Counted from the stretch's first letter, positions 22,978 to 31,495 are shown. The stretch is DNA of 64,000 nt from Rhodocyclaceae bacterium (GCA_016702335.1 JADJEF010000003.1:186001-250000); one strand, 5' to 3'. Translations and numbers: made by a program. The notes: generated by a model from the letters alone, not told the origin.

Positions 22978-24440
22978 GCCAAGCTCTCCCCCATCAGTTC
23001 CACAAGTCGTTTACAGATGGTGAGCCCCAGGCCAGTACCGCCGTACTTGCGCGTGGTGGAGGCATCTTCCTGAGAAAACGCATCGAAGATGATCTCCAGT
23101 TTGTCTGCGGCAATACCAATGCCGCTGTCTTTCACTGTGATCTGCAGCACTGCATCGCCAGCGGTGCTGCGCAGTGGCTCGACCGAGACGACAATGCTTC
23201 CCTGGTGGGTAAATTTGACCGCATTGCCAAGCAAATTGACCAGTACCTGGCGCAAGCGGCCCGGGTCGCCGATCACTCGCGAAGGCACCTCAGGGGCGAT
23301 CTCGCAGGCCAGTTCGAGCGATTTGTCATGGACGCGTGGCGCCATGGTCTTGAGGGTTTCCGCCAACGTGCGACGCAGATCGAACGAAATATGTTCGATC
23401 GACAGATGCCCCGCTTCGATCTTTGAAAAATCGAGAATGTCGTTGATGATGACCAGCAGGGAGTGTGCTGATGATCTGACCACGTTGAGGTATTCGCGTT
23501 GCTCTTCATCCAGCGCCGTATCGAGCGCCAGATCGGTCATGCCGATGACGCCGTTCATTGGGGTGCGAATCTCGTGGCTCATGTTGGCCAGGAATTCGCT
23601 CTTGGCGCGGCTGGCCGCTTCGGCGGCATCGCGCGACACCGCCAGCGCTTGCTCGCTGCGCTTTTGTTCGGTGATGTCGGTGCGGATCGCAATGTATTCT
23701 TGCGGCGTACCGTGCGCATCGAGCAGTGGCACGATGGTCGCGGCCACCCAATAAAGAGTACCGCCCTTGGCGCGGTTGCACAACTCGCCGTGCCAGACTT
23801 TACCCGAGGCGATGGTCTCCCACATCTCCTGGTAAATCGCCGGCGAATGTTGCGCCGATCTTACGATGCGGTGGTTTCGCCCTACGAGTTCCTGACGGGT
23901 GTAGCCGGAAATGTCGCAAAAACGATCATTGGCATAGGTAATGTTGCCGTCAATATCGGTGATGCTGACGATGGCGTGTTCATCAAGGGCGAACTTGAGG
24001 TTATCCAGTTTGTGCCGCTGCAGTTCGCGCTCGGCAACCAGTTCCTGAATCAGGCGCGACAGGAGCTCGATGTTTTCGGGTGCAGCGTCCGAACTGCTCG
24101 GCGTTTGCTGGTCTCCACCCATCAGATCGGCGAGCACGCGACGCAATGATTCGAGAGCGCGATTACGCGCAACGATATCCTCGCGCAGCCGCGTATTCGC
24201 GTCGGTCAGTTCGGTCGAGCTGAGCTCCAGGCTGCGCGTGCGCAGGTCAAGATCGCGGTCCTGCTGCTCGTAGGTGGCACCAACCCGATCGATGAACTCT
24301 TGCAGGCCGTCGAAAATTTTCGCCAGTTCCGGTGACAGCTGCGTGTTGTCGGCGCGAATTTTCGCCAGCAACTCGGCCACGCGCTCGGGATCATCGATCC
24401 CGAGCGTACGTTTGAGCTGGCGTTGCAGCGCCCGATGCAT
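22974..24440 (-). CDS. PAS-domain sensor histidine kinase (5' part of a frameshifted hybrid kinase)
   Basis: A 488-aa cytoplasmic kinase. It has an N-terminal coiled-coil region (about 1-150), then a PAS domain (ITDIDGNITYANDRFCDISG to a PAC-like DITEQKRSEQ). The HisKA segment FLANMSHEIRTPMNGVIG contains the phospho-His. The ATPase domain has LLGNAVKFTHQG and KYGGTGLGLTICKRL. It ends abruptly with LVELMGESLA, whereas relatives continue MGG followed by VESxxGxGSxFxFxL, found in the next frame. A single missing G explains this. It starts 26 bp after the FIST gene, whose product likely feeds it. Confidence 0.85.
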   Translation of the reverse strand: MHRALQRQLKRTLGIDDPERVAELLAKIRADNTQLSPELAKIFDGLQEFIDRVGATYEQQDRDLDLRTRSLELSSTELTDANTRLREDIVARNRALESLRRVLADLMGGDQQTPSSSDAAPENIELLSRLIQELVAERELQRHKLDNLKFALDEHAIVSITDIDGNITYANDRFCDISGYTRQELVGRNHRIVRSAQHSPAIYQEMWETIASGKVWHGELCNRAKGGTLYWVAATIVPLLDAHGTPQEYIAIRTDITEQKRSEQALAVSRDAAEAASRAKSEFLANMSHEIRTPMNGVIGMTDLALDTALDEEQREYLNVVRSSAHSLLVIINDILDFSKIEAGHLSIEHISFDLRRTLAETLKTMAPRVHDKSLELACEIAPEVPSRVIGDPGRLRQVLVNLLGNAVKFTHQGSIVVSVEPLRSTAGDAVLQITVKDSGIGIAADKLEIIFDAFSQEDASTTRKYGGTGLGLTICKRLVELMGESLA

Positions 24441-24465
24441 GACGCGGTGGCGGTTTCAGTCGTGC

Positions 24466-25623
24466 CTAGCGTTCGCCGAGCCAGGTAATCGTCATGGTCT
24501 GATTGTGCAACTGGCATGACACGCCCGGCGTGAAGGGGCTGATCTCACCGTACGAGTAGAAACCGGTGAGCGTGGCCTTGCTGCCGACTACGTCGGCGAC
24601 GGCTTCGACTTCTTCGTCGATCCGGTCGCCCATGACCAGTTTGCGCCCCACGCAGCTGACCAGCACGGCCAGACTGTCGCCGTCGGCCGTGAACATTTTC
24701 CTGGCGCCTTCGGCGGCCGATTCGGCCCCGTTGACCAGACGGTCGGTGCTGGCATGCATCAGCTTGAGGTAGCCGCCGTCGTTGATGGCGCCGGCCAGCG
24801 TCAGGCTGCCGGCGGCTTCGTCGATGGCGAGAATCGTGCGGATCAGACCAATCGCGCTGTGATCTTCACCGAGCATGGCAAAGGGGAAAAGCAGGCCCGA
24901 GGCTGGCAAACCCTTGGCGTGATCGCCCAGATAGCGCTTGTACACTTCCAGCGCCGGCTCGCCGTCGAGCTCGAACAGCACATTGCCCTCGCATCGTGTC
25001 ACTTTGCGTGCCGGACCGAACACTTCCCAGCCGCCAAATGAACCGTGCGCGAAGTTGAGCTCCTCGCCACAAAAGCCGATGGCGACAATGCCGTTGTCCT
25101 TGCTGCCAGCGTTGGAGAGTGTCCAGGTCTGCCGGAATGCCCCGCCGTCGCCGGCCAGCCCGCCCGTAATCGGGATGCCCGAACCGAGCTGACTTTCAAT
25201 CCCTTCCACCAGCGCAGTACCATTGATTTGTACGCCCGGGCCTAGCACCATCACTGCCTTGAGTCCGGCCCCGGCTTGCGACAACTGCTGGCCAATACGC
25301 TCCCCGGCGCTTCTGGAGTCGTCCATACCGGTGATCTCCGTGTAGCCACGGCGCAGGGTTGCCGAGTCCAGATGCACAGCCGTGATGACACATGCGTTGT
25401 CGCGCACTTCGTTACCTGCGATTTCGCCGGCGGTTGAGCACCCCATGATGACGCTTTCCGGGAACGCGCTGAGCACCGCCGCCACGGCTTCCGGGCGGGT
25501 GAAGAGCTCGACACCGCCGAAGACCAGCACCCAGTGCGGAGCGATGTCCTGCAGCGACTTGAGCGCATCGGCAATGGTCCCGGATGCGGCGCTGGCTTTG
25601 AGCGTGGTTTGCTTGACTTTCAT
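24466..25623 (-). CDS. FIST-domain sensory protein
   Basis: A 385-aa protein with FIST_N and FIST_C domains, a sensory fold thought to bind small ligands such as amino acids. Recognisable parts are HWVLVFGGVELF, IMGCSTAGEI, ITGGLAGDGG and the C-terminal SCVGRKLVMGDRIDEE followed by GFYSYGEISPF. It lacks a signal peptide and membrane helices, so it is probably cytoplasmic. It is the first gene of the leftward cluster with a PAS kinase, a receiver/Hpt module and an HD-GYP regulator, so it most likely modulates that kinase. The ligand is unknown. Confidence 0.88.
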   Translation of the reverse strand: MKVKQTTLKASAASGTIADALKSLQDIAPHWVLVFGGVELFTRPEAVAAVLSAFPESVIMGCSTAGEIAGNEVRDNACVITAVHLDSATLRRGYTEITGMDDSRSAGERIGQQLSQAGAGLKAVMVLGPGVQINGTALVEGIESQLGSGIPITGGLAGDGGAFRQTWTLSNAGSKDNGIVAIGFCGEELNFAHGSFGGWEVFGPARKVTRCEGNVLFELDGEPALEVYKRYLGDHAKGLPASGLLFPFAMLGEDHSAIGLIRTILAIDEAAGSLTLAGAINDGGYLKLMHASTDRLVNGAESAAEGARKMFTADGDSLAVLVSCVGRKLVMGDRIDEEVEAVADVVGSKATLTGFYSYGEISPFTPGVSCQLHNQTMTITWLGER

Positions 25624-25724
25624 GGGTGAGCTCCGTTGATTAGTGGCTTTTGATGACAGGGTGATTCAACTGCAACTCGGCGCTCAATGCAATTGCTCTC
25701 GCCGGGGGCTTGCCGAGATAGCGC

Positions 25725-26777
25725 CTAGCAAATTCGGGGAAGGGACTCGCCATTGAGCCAGTCGACCATGCGGCAGCCGCCCAGCCGTGTTTGCAACTGC
25801 ACAAAGTGCCGGCTGTCGGGCTTTACCGTGCCGATCGGGGCACTGTCACGAGCCAACGGATGAGCGCGCATCGCGGCCAACACCGGCTCCACATCGCCGG
25901 CGGCAACAATGGCCACCAGCTTGCCTTCGTTGGCGATGTTGAGCGGATCAAGCCCGAGCAGTTCGCAGGCACCGGCGACGGCGGGTTTGAGCGGAATGTC
26001 GGCCTCGTCAATGAGTAAGCCCACACCTGACTGATGAGCGATCTCATTGAGCGTTGCGGCCAGACCGCCGCGCGTCGGGTCGCGCAGGCAGCGGATATCA
26101 GCGCCCGTCGCCAGCATGGCAGCGACCAACTCGTGCAGCGCCGCGCTGTCGGACACGATGGGAGAATCAAAGCGCAGGTGCTCGCGCTGGCTCATGACGG
26201 CAATACCGTGGTCGCCAATGCTGCCCGAGATCAGCACCGCATCGCCGGGCCGTGCGCGTGCGCCACCAAGATCAAGTCCATCAGGCAGGGTGCCCATTCC
26301 GGTGGTGGCAATGAACACGCCATCGCCCTTGCCTCGCTCGACGACCTTGGTATCTCCCGTGACGACCGGCACTCCGGCGGCAGTTGCGGCACGCGCCATC
26401 GATTCGACGATACGTGCCAGATCGGCCAGCGGCAGGCCTTCTTCGAGGATGAAGCTGGCCGAGAGATACAGCGGCCGCGCGCCCATGACCGCGACATCGT
26501 TGATCGTCCCGTGCACCGCCAGCGAGCCAATGTCGCCACCGGGAAAGAACAGCGGGGTAATCACATGGCCGTCAGTGCTCATCACCAGCCGCTGTCCGCA
26601 AGTCGGCGCTGGTAACACGGCGCCATCGTTGCCCTGCTGCAAAAACTCGTTGCCCAGATGGCGGGCAAAGAGCTCGGTAATCAATTGCTGCATCGCCCGG
26701 CCGCCCGCTCCGTGGGCCATTTCGACCACACCGTGACGCAGATCGAGCGGGCGTGAATAATCGGGTTTGACACTCAT
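25725..26777 (-). CDS. hypE: Hydrogenase maturation protein HypE
   Basis: Dehydrates the carbamoyl group on its own C-terminal cysteine to a thiocyanate for the cyanide ligands of [NiFe]-hydrogenase. The 350-aa protein ends in PRIC, the required C-terminal Cys, and has MSTDGHVITPLFFPGGDIG and VTGDTKVVERG in the ATP-binding region. The start at 26777 follows AGGAGGTGG and overlaps the hypD stop (ATGA); longer frames run into hypD. A dispersed repeat copy (26596-26624) is translated as AVLPAPTCG between the N-terminal segment and the conserved MSTDGH strand. It is the last gene of hypABFCDE. Confidence 0.94.
   Translation of the reverse strand: MSVKPDYSRPLDLRHGVVEMAHGAGGRAMQQLITELFARHLGNEFLQQGNDGAVLPAPTCGQRLVMSTDGHVITPLFFPGGDIGSLAVHGTINDVAVMGARPLYLSASFILEEGLPLADLARIVESMARAATAAGVPVVTGDTKVVERGKGDGVFIATTGMGTLPDGLDLGGARARPGDAVLISGSIGDHGIAVMSQREHLRFDSPIVSDSAALHELVAAMLATGADIRCLRDPTRGGLAATLNEIAHQSGVGLLIDEADIPLKPAVAGACELLGLDPLNIANEGKLVAIVAAGDVEPVLAAMRAHPLARDSAPIGTVKPDSRHFVQLQTRLGGCRMVDWLNGESLPRIC
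26596..26624 (-). repeat. 29-bp dispersed repeat inside hypE
   Basis: Minus-strand form begins GGCGCC instead of ATCGCC, then GTGTTA and the full CCAGCGCCGACTTGCGG. Translated in hypE as AVLPAPTCG, directly before the conserved MSTDGH strand. Confidence 0.9.
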
Positions 26778-27892
26778 GAAACCACCTCCTGTCGATGTCG
26801 ACCGTACTGGTAATGGGCGGCGCAGGCCCCTTCCGAACTGACCATGCACGAGCCGATCGGGTTGTCCGGCGTGCACACGGTGCCAAAGATCTTGCACGCT
26901 TCGGGCGACTTTTGTCCGCGCAGAATGGCCGGGCATTCACAGGCCTTGTTGTCGGCGACCAGGCGGTAGGGCAGGGCAAAACGCTGCTCGGCATCAAACA
27001 CCGAAAATTCCGGGCGTATGCGCAAGGCGCTGTGGGCAATGCTGCCCAGCCCGCGCCATTCGAAGCTCTCCCTGAATTCAAACACCCTGGCGATCGTGTC
27101 TTGTGCCTTGAGGTTGCCATCGCGGCTGACGGTGCGGGTAAATTCGTTTTCGATCTCGGCGCGGCCGTCATTCACTTGCCGGATCAGCATCAGGATCGAC
27201 TGCATCAGGTCCAGCGGCTCAAAGCCGGAAATCACGATGGGTATGCGGTACCGCTCGGCAATCGGGCGATAGGCGCTGGAACCAATGACAATCGACACAT
27301 GTGCGGGGCCGACGATACCGTCAAGTTCAGTGCCCGAGTCGAGCAGGGCGCTCATGGCCGGCGGGGTGAGCACGTGGGCGCACAACACACTGAAGTTGCT
27401 CAGCCCTTCCGCCTGCGCCTGCAGCACGGCGAAGGCGGTAGGCGGCGTGGTGGTTTCAAAGCCAATGGCAAAAAACACCACCTGACGGTCAGGGTTGTCG
27501 CGCGCGATTTGCAGGGCGTCGGTGGTGGCATAGACCATGCGCACTTCGCCCCCCTGCTGTTGTGCCCGGGCTTTGAGCAGGCTCATGCCCTGCGAGGCGG
27601 GTACGCGCAGGGTATCGCCGTAGGCGCAGAGCAACACATTGTGCTTGAGCACCAGATCAATGGCCATGTCGATACGACCAATGGGCAATACGCATACCGG
27701 ACAACCGGGGCCGTGGATCATGCGGATGCTCTTCGGCAGCAGGTCGACCAGCCCATAGCGCGAGAGGGCGTGGGTGTGGCCACCGCAAAACTCCATGAAG
27801 CGGTAACGGCGATCCGGTTGCACGGCCTCGGCAATACGTTGTGCCAGCGCGCGAGCGAGTGTGCCGTCGCGGAATTCGTCGACGTATTTCAT
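26774..27892 (-). CDS. hypD: Hydrogenase maturation protein HypD
   Basis: An iron-sulfur scaffold that, with HypC, assembles Fe(CN)2CO for [NiFe]-hydrogenase. At 372 aa it is full length. It has the family signatures MEFCGGHTHAL, IHGPGCPVC, GFETTTPPTA and the C-terminal cysteine cluster (CECPAILRG, CKIFGTVCTPDNPIGSCMVS). The start overlaps the hypC stop (ATGA at 27889-27892) and its own stop overlaps the hypE start. No repeat insertion was seen in this gene. Confidence 0.95.
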   Translation of the reverse strand: MKYVDEFRDGTLARALAQRIAEAVQPDRRYRFMEFCGGHTHALSRYGLVDLLPKSIRMIHGPGCPVCVLPIGRIDMAIDLVLKHNVLLCAYGDTLRVPASQGMSLLKARAQQQGGEVRMVYATTDALQIARDNPDRQVVFFAIGFETTTPPTAFAVLQAQAEGLSNFSVLCAHVLTPPAMSALLDSGTELDGIVGPAHVSIVIGSSAYRPIAERYRIPIVISGFEPLDLMQSILMLIRQVNDGRAEIENEFTRTVSRDGNLKAQDTIARVFEFRESFEWRGLGSIAHSALRIRPEFSVFDAEQRFALPYRLVADNKACECPAILRGQKSPEACKIFGTVCTPDNPIGSCMVSSEGACAAHYQYGRHRQEVVS

Positions 27893-28116
27893 ATGACTGG
27901 GCGGGCGTCGATTTCGGCAAACAGGGCGAGGGTTTTTTCCGCTTCCTCCGGGTCCAGGCGCGAGAGCGCGAACCCGGCATGCAGGATGACGTAGTCGCCG
28001 ACACTCACCTCATCCAGCATGGCCGTGGAAATGGTCTTGTGTACGCCACTGGCGTCAATAATCGCCGTCTCACCAGCGCCGACTTCCAGTACTTTTACCG
28101 GCATTGCCAGACACAT
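27889..28116 (-). CDS. hypC: Hydrogenase maturation chaperone HypC
   Basis: A small chaperone (75 aa) that binds HypD and the hydrogenase large subunit precursor. The essential N-terminal Cys is in MCLAMPVKVLE, and the family features SVGDYVILHAGFALSRLDPEEAE are intact. Between VLE and ID the protein reads VGAGETAI, encoded by a clear copy of the 29-bp repeat (28061-28089), so about nine of 75 residues come from the repeat. It is 4 bp from hypF and overlaps hypD. The domain ordering looks normal, so function is probably kept. Confidence 0.94.
   Translation of the reverse strand: MCLAMPVKVLEVGAGETAIIDASGVHKTISTAMLDEVSVGDYVILHAGFALSRLDPEEAEKTLALFAEIDARPVI
28061..28089 (+). repeat. 29-bp dispersed repeat inside hypC
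   Basis: ATCGCC + GTCTCA + CCAGCGCCGACTTCCAG: the first 25 bases fit the family form, with the 3' end diverged. Translated on the minus strand as VGAGETAI in the beta-barrel of HypC. Confidence 0.88.
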
Positions 28117-28120
28117 CGTC

Positions 28121-29275
28121 TCACCTCACTAAAGAGTGCGCCGCGACCCAGGCCTGGCCCAGTGCCAGACCAGCATCGCCGGCAGGAACGCGCTCGGGGC
28201 GCAGGCAGCGAAGACCGCGCCTTGCCAACTCAGCGGGCAGCTTACTCGCCAGCAACTGATTGTAGAAGCAGCCGCCGCCCAAGGCGATTACCCGGATGCC
28301 GGTGGCACCACTGGCCTGCTCGGCCCAGTCCGCCAGCCCGGCGATCAGGGTGGCGTGAAACTGGGCGGCGGCCGCGTCGCGAGGGGCCCCGTCGGTATTG
28401 GCGGTATCGGCGGCATCGGCGGTGTCGGACAGTATCGCCAGCATCGGCAAAAAGCTCAGGGTGGCGAATGCGTCACCGGCGATGGCCCACCCCTCAGTCA
28501 CGGGCGCAGGCCAGCCACAGGTTTCGATATGGCGGGTGGCCGCGGCCTCCAGCGCACGCGCGGCCTGCGCCTCTGCCGTCATGCGGGTGCACATTCCGAG
28601 CAGGCCGGCGGTGCCATCGAACAGTCGCCCGGCGCTGGAGGTGCGCGGGCAGCGGATGTGGCGCGTCAGCAGATCCAGCAGGGCTGCGCTGCACGCCTCG
28701 CTGGCGAAGCGCGCGCGCGCTTGATCGGCACGACCAAGCTCATGCAATACGGCAAGCGCCATGCGCCAGGGCTCGCGCGCCGCGACATCGCCACCGGGCA
28801 TCGGCAGTGGCCGCAGCGACCCCAGGCGCTGACAGTGCGCGCCATCGACGCGCAGCAGCTCGCCACCCCAGGCTTCACCGTCGCTACCCAGCCCGACACC
28901 GTCCAGGGCTACGCCCAGCACCGGTTCGCGCACGCCATGCTCGGCGCAGGTGGCCGCGATATGGGCGTGGTGGTGTTGCACCGGCAAGGTATCGGTGCCC
29001 AGCGTTCGGGCCAGGCTCAGGGCGTGGCGAGTCGAGTGAAAATCCGGGTGCAGATCGTGCGCAATCAGCGCGGGGCGGCCAAGCCAGGTGAGCAGTTCGG
29101 TGCAGTGCGTGTCGTGCGCCGCGCAGGCCTCGGCATTATCGAGGTCGCCGGTCATGGCTGATAGGCGCGCTTCGTTGCTGCGCAGGGCCGCCACGGCGTT
29201 GCTCATCCAGGCACCGGTCGCCAGCACCGGTGGGGCGGGGTCACCGGGCAGGGTCAGCCGCTGCGCCTGGCTCAT
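28121..29275 (-). CDS. hypF: Short carbamoyltransferase HypF (HypF1-like, lacks N-terminal domains)
   Basis: Transfers carbamoyl to HypE for cyanide-ligand synthesis. This protein is 384 aa and contains only the Kae1-like C-terminal half. It has the metal-binding HDLHPDFHSTRHAL and VQHHHAHIA, then GVALDGVGLGSDGEAWGGEL and ALGGGCFYNQLLA. The acylphosphatase, zinc-finger and YrdC-like domains of the usual ~750-aa HypF are absent, and hypB directly precedes it. The shortened HypF1 of Ralstonia eutropha is an established precedent for a small form. The start at 29275 overlaps the hypB stop (ATGA). A run of imperfect 9-bp repeats (28394-28429) encodes an Asp/Thr/Ala-rich loop. Confidence 0.9.
   Translation of the reverse strand: MSQAQRLTLPGDPAPPVLATGAWMSNAVAALRSNEARLSAMTGDLDNAEACAAHDTHCTELLTWLGRPALIAHDLHPDFHSTRHALSLARTLGTDTLPVQHHHAHIAATCAEHGVREPVLGVALDGVGLGSDGEAWGGELLRVDGAHCQRLGSLRPLPMPGGDVAAREPWRMALAVLHELGRADQARARFASEACSAALLDLLTRHIRCPRTSSAGRLFDGTAGLLGMCTRMTAEAQAARALEAAATRHIETCGWPAPVTEGWAIAGDAFATLSFLPMLAILSDTADAADTANTDGAPRDAAAAQFHATLIAGLADWAEQASGATGIRVIALGGGCFYNQLLASKLPAELARRGLRCLRPERVPAGDAGLALGQAWVAAHSLVR
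28394..28429 (+). repeat. Imperfect 9-bp tandem repeat in hypF
   Basis: Four related units: GGTATTGGC, GGTATCGGC, GGCATCGGC and GGTGTCGGA. On the minus strand they encode the acidic/alanine loop DTADAADTANT. Length changes by units would keep the frame. Confidence 0.8.
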
Positions 29276-30045
29276 GCCGCCTGCCCGGCCCGGCGTGCCG
29301 CTCGCGCCTGTTCCAGCCAATCCAGCCACTGCTCAAAGCCGACGCCGCTCGTTGCCGAGATTTGCATAATTTCAATGTCCGGATTGACCCGGCGCGCATG
29401 CGCCATTGCCTGCGCCACATCGAATTCCAGATGCGGCAGCAGGTCGCATTTGTTGAGCAGCATCAGACGCGCGGCACGAAACATGTCCGGGTATTTCAGG
29501 GGCTTGTCCTCGCCTTCGGTCACCGACAGGATGGCCACTTTGCAGGCTTCGCCCAGATCGAAGGCGGCCGGGCACACCAGGTTGCCGACGTTTTCGATCA
29601 TCAGTATGTCCAGCGCATCAAGGGGCAGGGTGTCGAGTGCGCCGGCGACCATGCGGGCATCAAGATGACAACCCTTGCCGGTATTAATCTGAACGGCAAG
29701 TGCCCCGGTGGCCTGAATGCGCTCGGCATCGCGGCTGGTTTGCTGGTCGCCCTCGATGACGCCAATGCGCTGTCTTGCGCTCAGCCGCTCGATCGTCTTG
29801 ACCAGCAAGGTGGTTTTCCCCGAACCGGGGCTGGAGACCAGGTTGAGCACTAGCAGCCCTTGTGCGGCAAAGCGTTGGCGGTTGAGTGCGGCCTGTGCAT
29901 CGTTCTCGCCTAACACGTCCTGCTCGATCTGCACGCGCCGGGTCAGCTTTTTGGGCGTGCTATAGGGATGGCCGGCATGGCTCAACGGCAGCACTTTGCC
30001 GTCGAGTGTGATGGTCTCGGTACCGCAACCGCAGGTGGTGCACAT
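29272..30045 (-). CDS. hypB: Hydrogenase nickel incorporation GTPase HypB
   Basis: A GTPase delivering nickel to the [NiFe]-hydrogenase precursor with HypA. The 257-aa protein opens with MCTTCGCG, the N-terminal CxxCGC high-affinity nickel site. It has the P-loop VSSPGSGKTTLL, the metal-site segment NTGKGCHLDA, ENVGNLVCPA and the G4 motif LNKCDLL. No histidine-rich stretch is present, so it lacks the nickel-storage form seen in some relatives. It lies 3 bp after hypA and its stop overlaps the hypF start. Confidence 0.95.
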   Translation of the reverse strand: MCTTCGCGTETITLDGKVLPLSHAGHPYSTPKKLTRRVQIEQDVLGENDAQAALNRQRFAAQGLLVLNLVSSPGSGKTTLLVKTIERLSARQRIGVIEGDQQTSRDAERIQATGALAVQINTGKGCHLDARMVAGALDTLPLDALDILMIENVGNLVCPAAFDLGEACKVAILSVTEGEDKPLKYPDMFRAARLMLLNKCDLLPHLEFDVAQAMAHARRVNPDIEIMQISATSGVGFEQWLDWLEQARAARRAGQAA

Positions 30046-30048
30046 GCG

Positions 30049-30390
30049 CTACTCTCCGTCTATATCGATGACACGCAGGGCGTTGCCGCCGGTAATGCGC
30101 AGGGCGTAGCCTTGACAGCAAGGGCACGCGTCGAGTGCATCATTCATAACCACGGTGGCGGCACAGTCACGACACCAGGCCTGCCCGGGTTCGCTCTCCA
30201 GCACCAACACCGCCGTTTCGGCCGGGCTTCCCCGTTTCGCGGCGGCAAACGCTGTTTGCAGGGCCTCGGGTATCACCACGGCCAGCGTCCCGACGCGCAC
30301 ACGCACACGGCCAACACGGGTAAACCCCTCGTGCTGAGCGCAGCGCGTGACGATCTCGATGATGTTTTCGGCCAGGGCCAATTCATGCAT
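30049..30390 (-). CDS. hypA: Hydrogenase nickel incorporation protein HypA
   Basis: A nickel metallochaperone (113 aa). The N-terminal MHE, whose His-2 is a nickel ligand, fixes the start at 30390; the frame remains open upstream but without family sequence. The zinc site is visible as CRDC and CPCC. It is the first gene of the leftward hypABFCDE operon, 116 bp from the divergent thioesterase gene. No hydrogenase structural genes lie in the window, so the target enzyme must be encoded elsewhere. Confidence 0.94.
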   Translation of the reverse strand: MHELALAENIIEIVTRCAQHEGFTRVGRVRVRVGTLAVVIPEALQTAFAAAKRGSPAETAVLVLESEPGQAWCRDCAATVVMNDALDACPCCQGYALRITGGNALRVIDIDGE

Positions 30391-30506
30391 GCAGTTATTG
30401 TAGTCGTGGCCCTGCGCCACACTGAGGGCGCGAACAAATTCGCTGACCATGCCCATGCCTGGCAAACCTGCGCTACGATGCACTCAGTTTTCAGCGAGGA
30501 GCAGCG

Positions 30507-30908
30507 ATGCACGACGGTGTAAAAATTCCCGGCATTGAGCCGGTGATGCGAGTGATCCCCATGCCGGCCGACATGAATGCCAATGGCGACATTTTTGGTG
30601 GCTGGGTCATGGCTCAGGTTGATCTGGCGGGCAGTGTGCCGGCGATGCGGCGCGCACGCGGGCGCATCGTAACCGTGGCGGTCAATTCTTTTCTGTTCAA
30701 GCAAGCGATTTCGGTGGGCGACGTGGTGAGCTTTTATGCCAGCGTAGTCAAGGTGGGGCGCACCTCGATCACCGTTGATGTTCAGGTATTTGCCGAACGA
30801 AACCCGGCCAACCCCGTTCTGGTCAAGGTCACCGAAGCACAACTGACCTATGTGGCGATCAATGATGACGGCACGAAGCGTGACGTGCCGCAGGAGCAAA
30901 CCCTGTGA
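30507..30908 (+). CDS. Acyl-CoA thioesterase, hotdog fold (YciA-like)
   Basis: Hydrolyses acyl-CoA thioesters. The 133-aa size and motifs ADMNANGDIFGGWVMAQVD (catalytic Asp region) and VTVAVNSFLFKQAISVGDVVSFY match the YciA/BACH hotdog family. An AGGAG Shine-Dalgarno precedes ATG 30507. The stop overlaps the GTG start of pdxH, suggesting co-transcription. The intergenic space to hypA holds no clear sigma-70 or sigma-54 promoter that I can identify. The exact chain-length preference cannot be inferred. Confidence 0.88.
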   Translation: MHDGVKIPGIEPVMRVIPMPADMNANGDIFGGWVMAQVDLAGSVPAMRRARGRIVTVAVNSFLFKQAISVGDVVSFYASVVKVGRTSITVDVQVFAERNPANPVLVKVTEAQLTYVAINDDGTKRDVPQEQTL

Positions 30909-31495
30909 GCTTGACTGTCGATGACCCGTTTGCGCTGTTCGGTGAGTGGCTGGCCGCGGCGACCGAAAGCGAACCCAACGACCCGACCGCGATGGCGCTG
31001 GCCACTGTCGGGGCCGATGGCATGCCCTCAAGTCGCATGGTGCTGCTGAAGGATTTTGATGCGCGCGGGTTCGTGTTCTACACCAACCTGGGCAGCCAGA
31101 AAGGCCGCGAGTTGCTTGCGCACCCCAAAGCGGCACTTTTGTTTCACTGGAAGAGTCTGCGCCGACAGGTGCGGGTGCAGGGCTTGGTCAGTGCCGTTAG
31201 CGCCGAGGAAGCCAACGAGTATTACGCCAGTCGGCCCCGCCACTCGCGCATCGGTGCCTGGGCCTCGAAGCAGTCGCAGGCGATGGAGGGCCGCTGGGTG
31301 CTGGAAAAGCGCGTGGCGGAGTTTGCCGCCAAGTTCGGCATCGGCGAAATTCCCCGCCCGGAGTTCTGGTCGGGCTTTCGCGTGGAGCCACAGGTCATCG
31401 AGTTCTGGAAAGACGGCGCGTTTCGTCTGCATGACCGTACGCGTCTGGAGCGCGCGCCCGATGGCACCTGGTCGCACGCGGTGTTGTACCCGTAG
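30905..31495 (+). CDS. pdxH: Pyridoxamine 5'-phosphate oxidase
   Basis: FMN-dependent oxidase making pyridoxal 5'-phosphate. At 196 aa it is close to the usual length. Seen: PSSRMVLLKDFDARGFVFYTN (split region at about residues 40-61), SQKGRELLAHPKAALLFHW and the C-terminal FWKDGAFRLHDR. The end, HAVLYP, deviates from the frequent RLxP finish of this family but is similar in position. It begins with GTG at 30905, overlapping the thioesterase TGA. A weak GC-rich stem downstream precedes a repeat copy. Confidence 0.92.
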   Translation: MSLTVDDPFALFGEWLAAATESEPNDPTAMALATVGADGMPSSRMVLLKDFDARGFVFYTNLGSQKGRELLAHPKAALLFHWKSLRRQVRVQGLVSAVSAEEANEYYASRPRHSRIGAWASKQSQAMEGRWVLEKRVAEFAAKFGIGEIPRPEFWSGFRVEPQVIEFWKDGAFRLHDRTRLERAPDGTWSHAVLYP

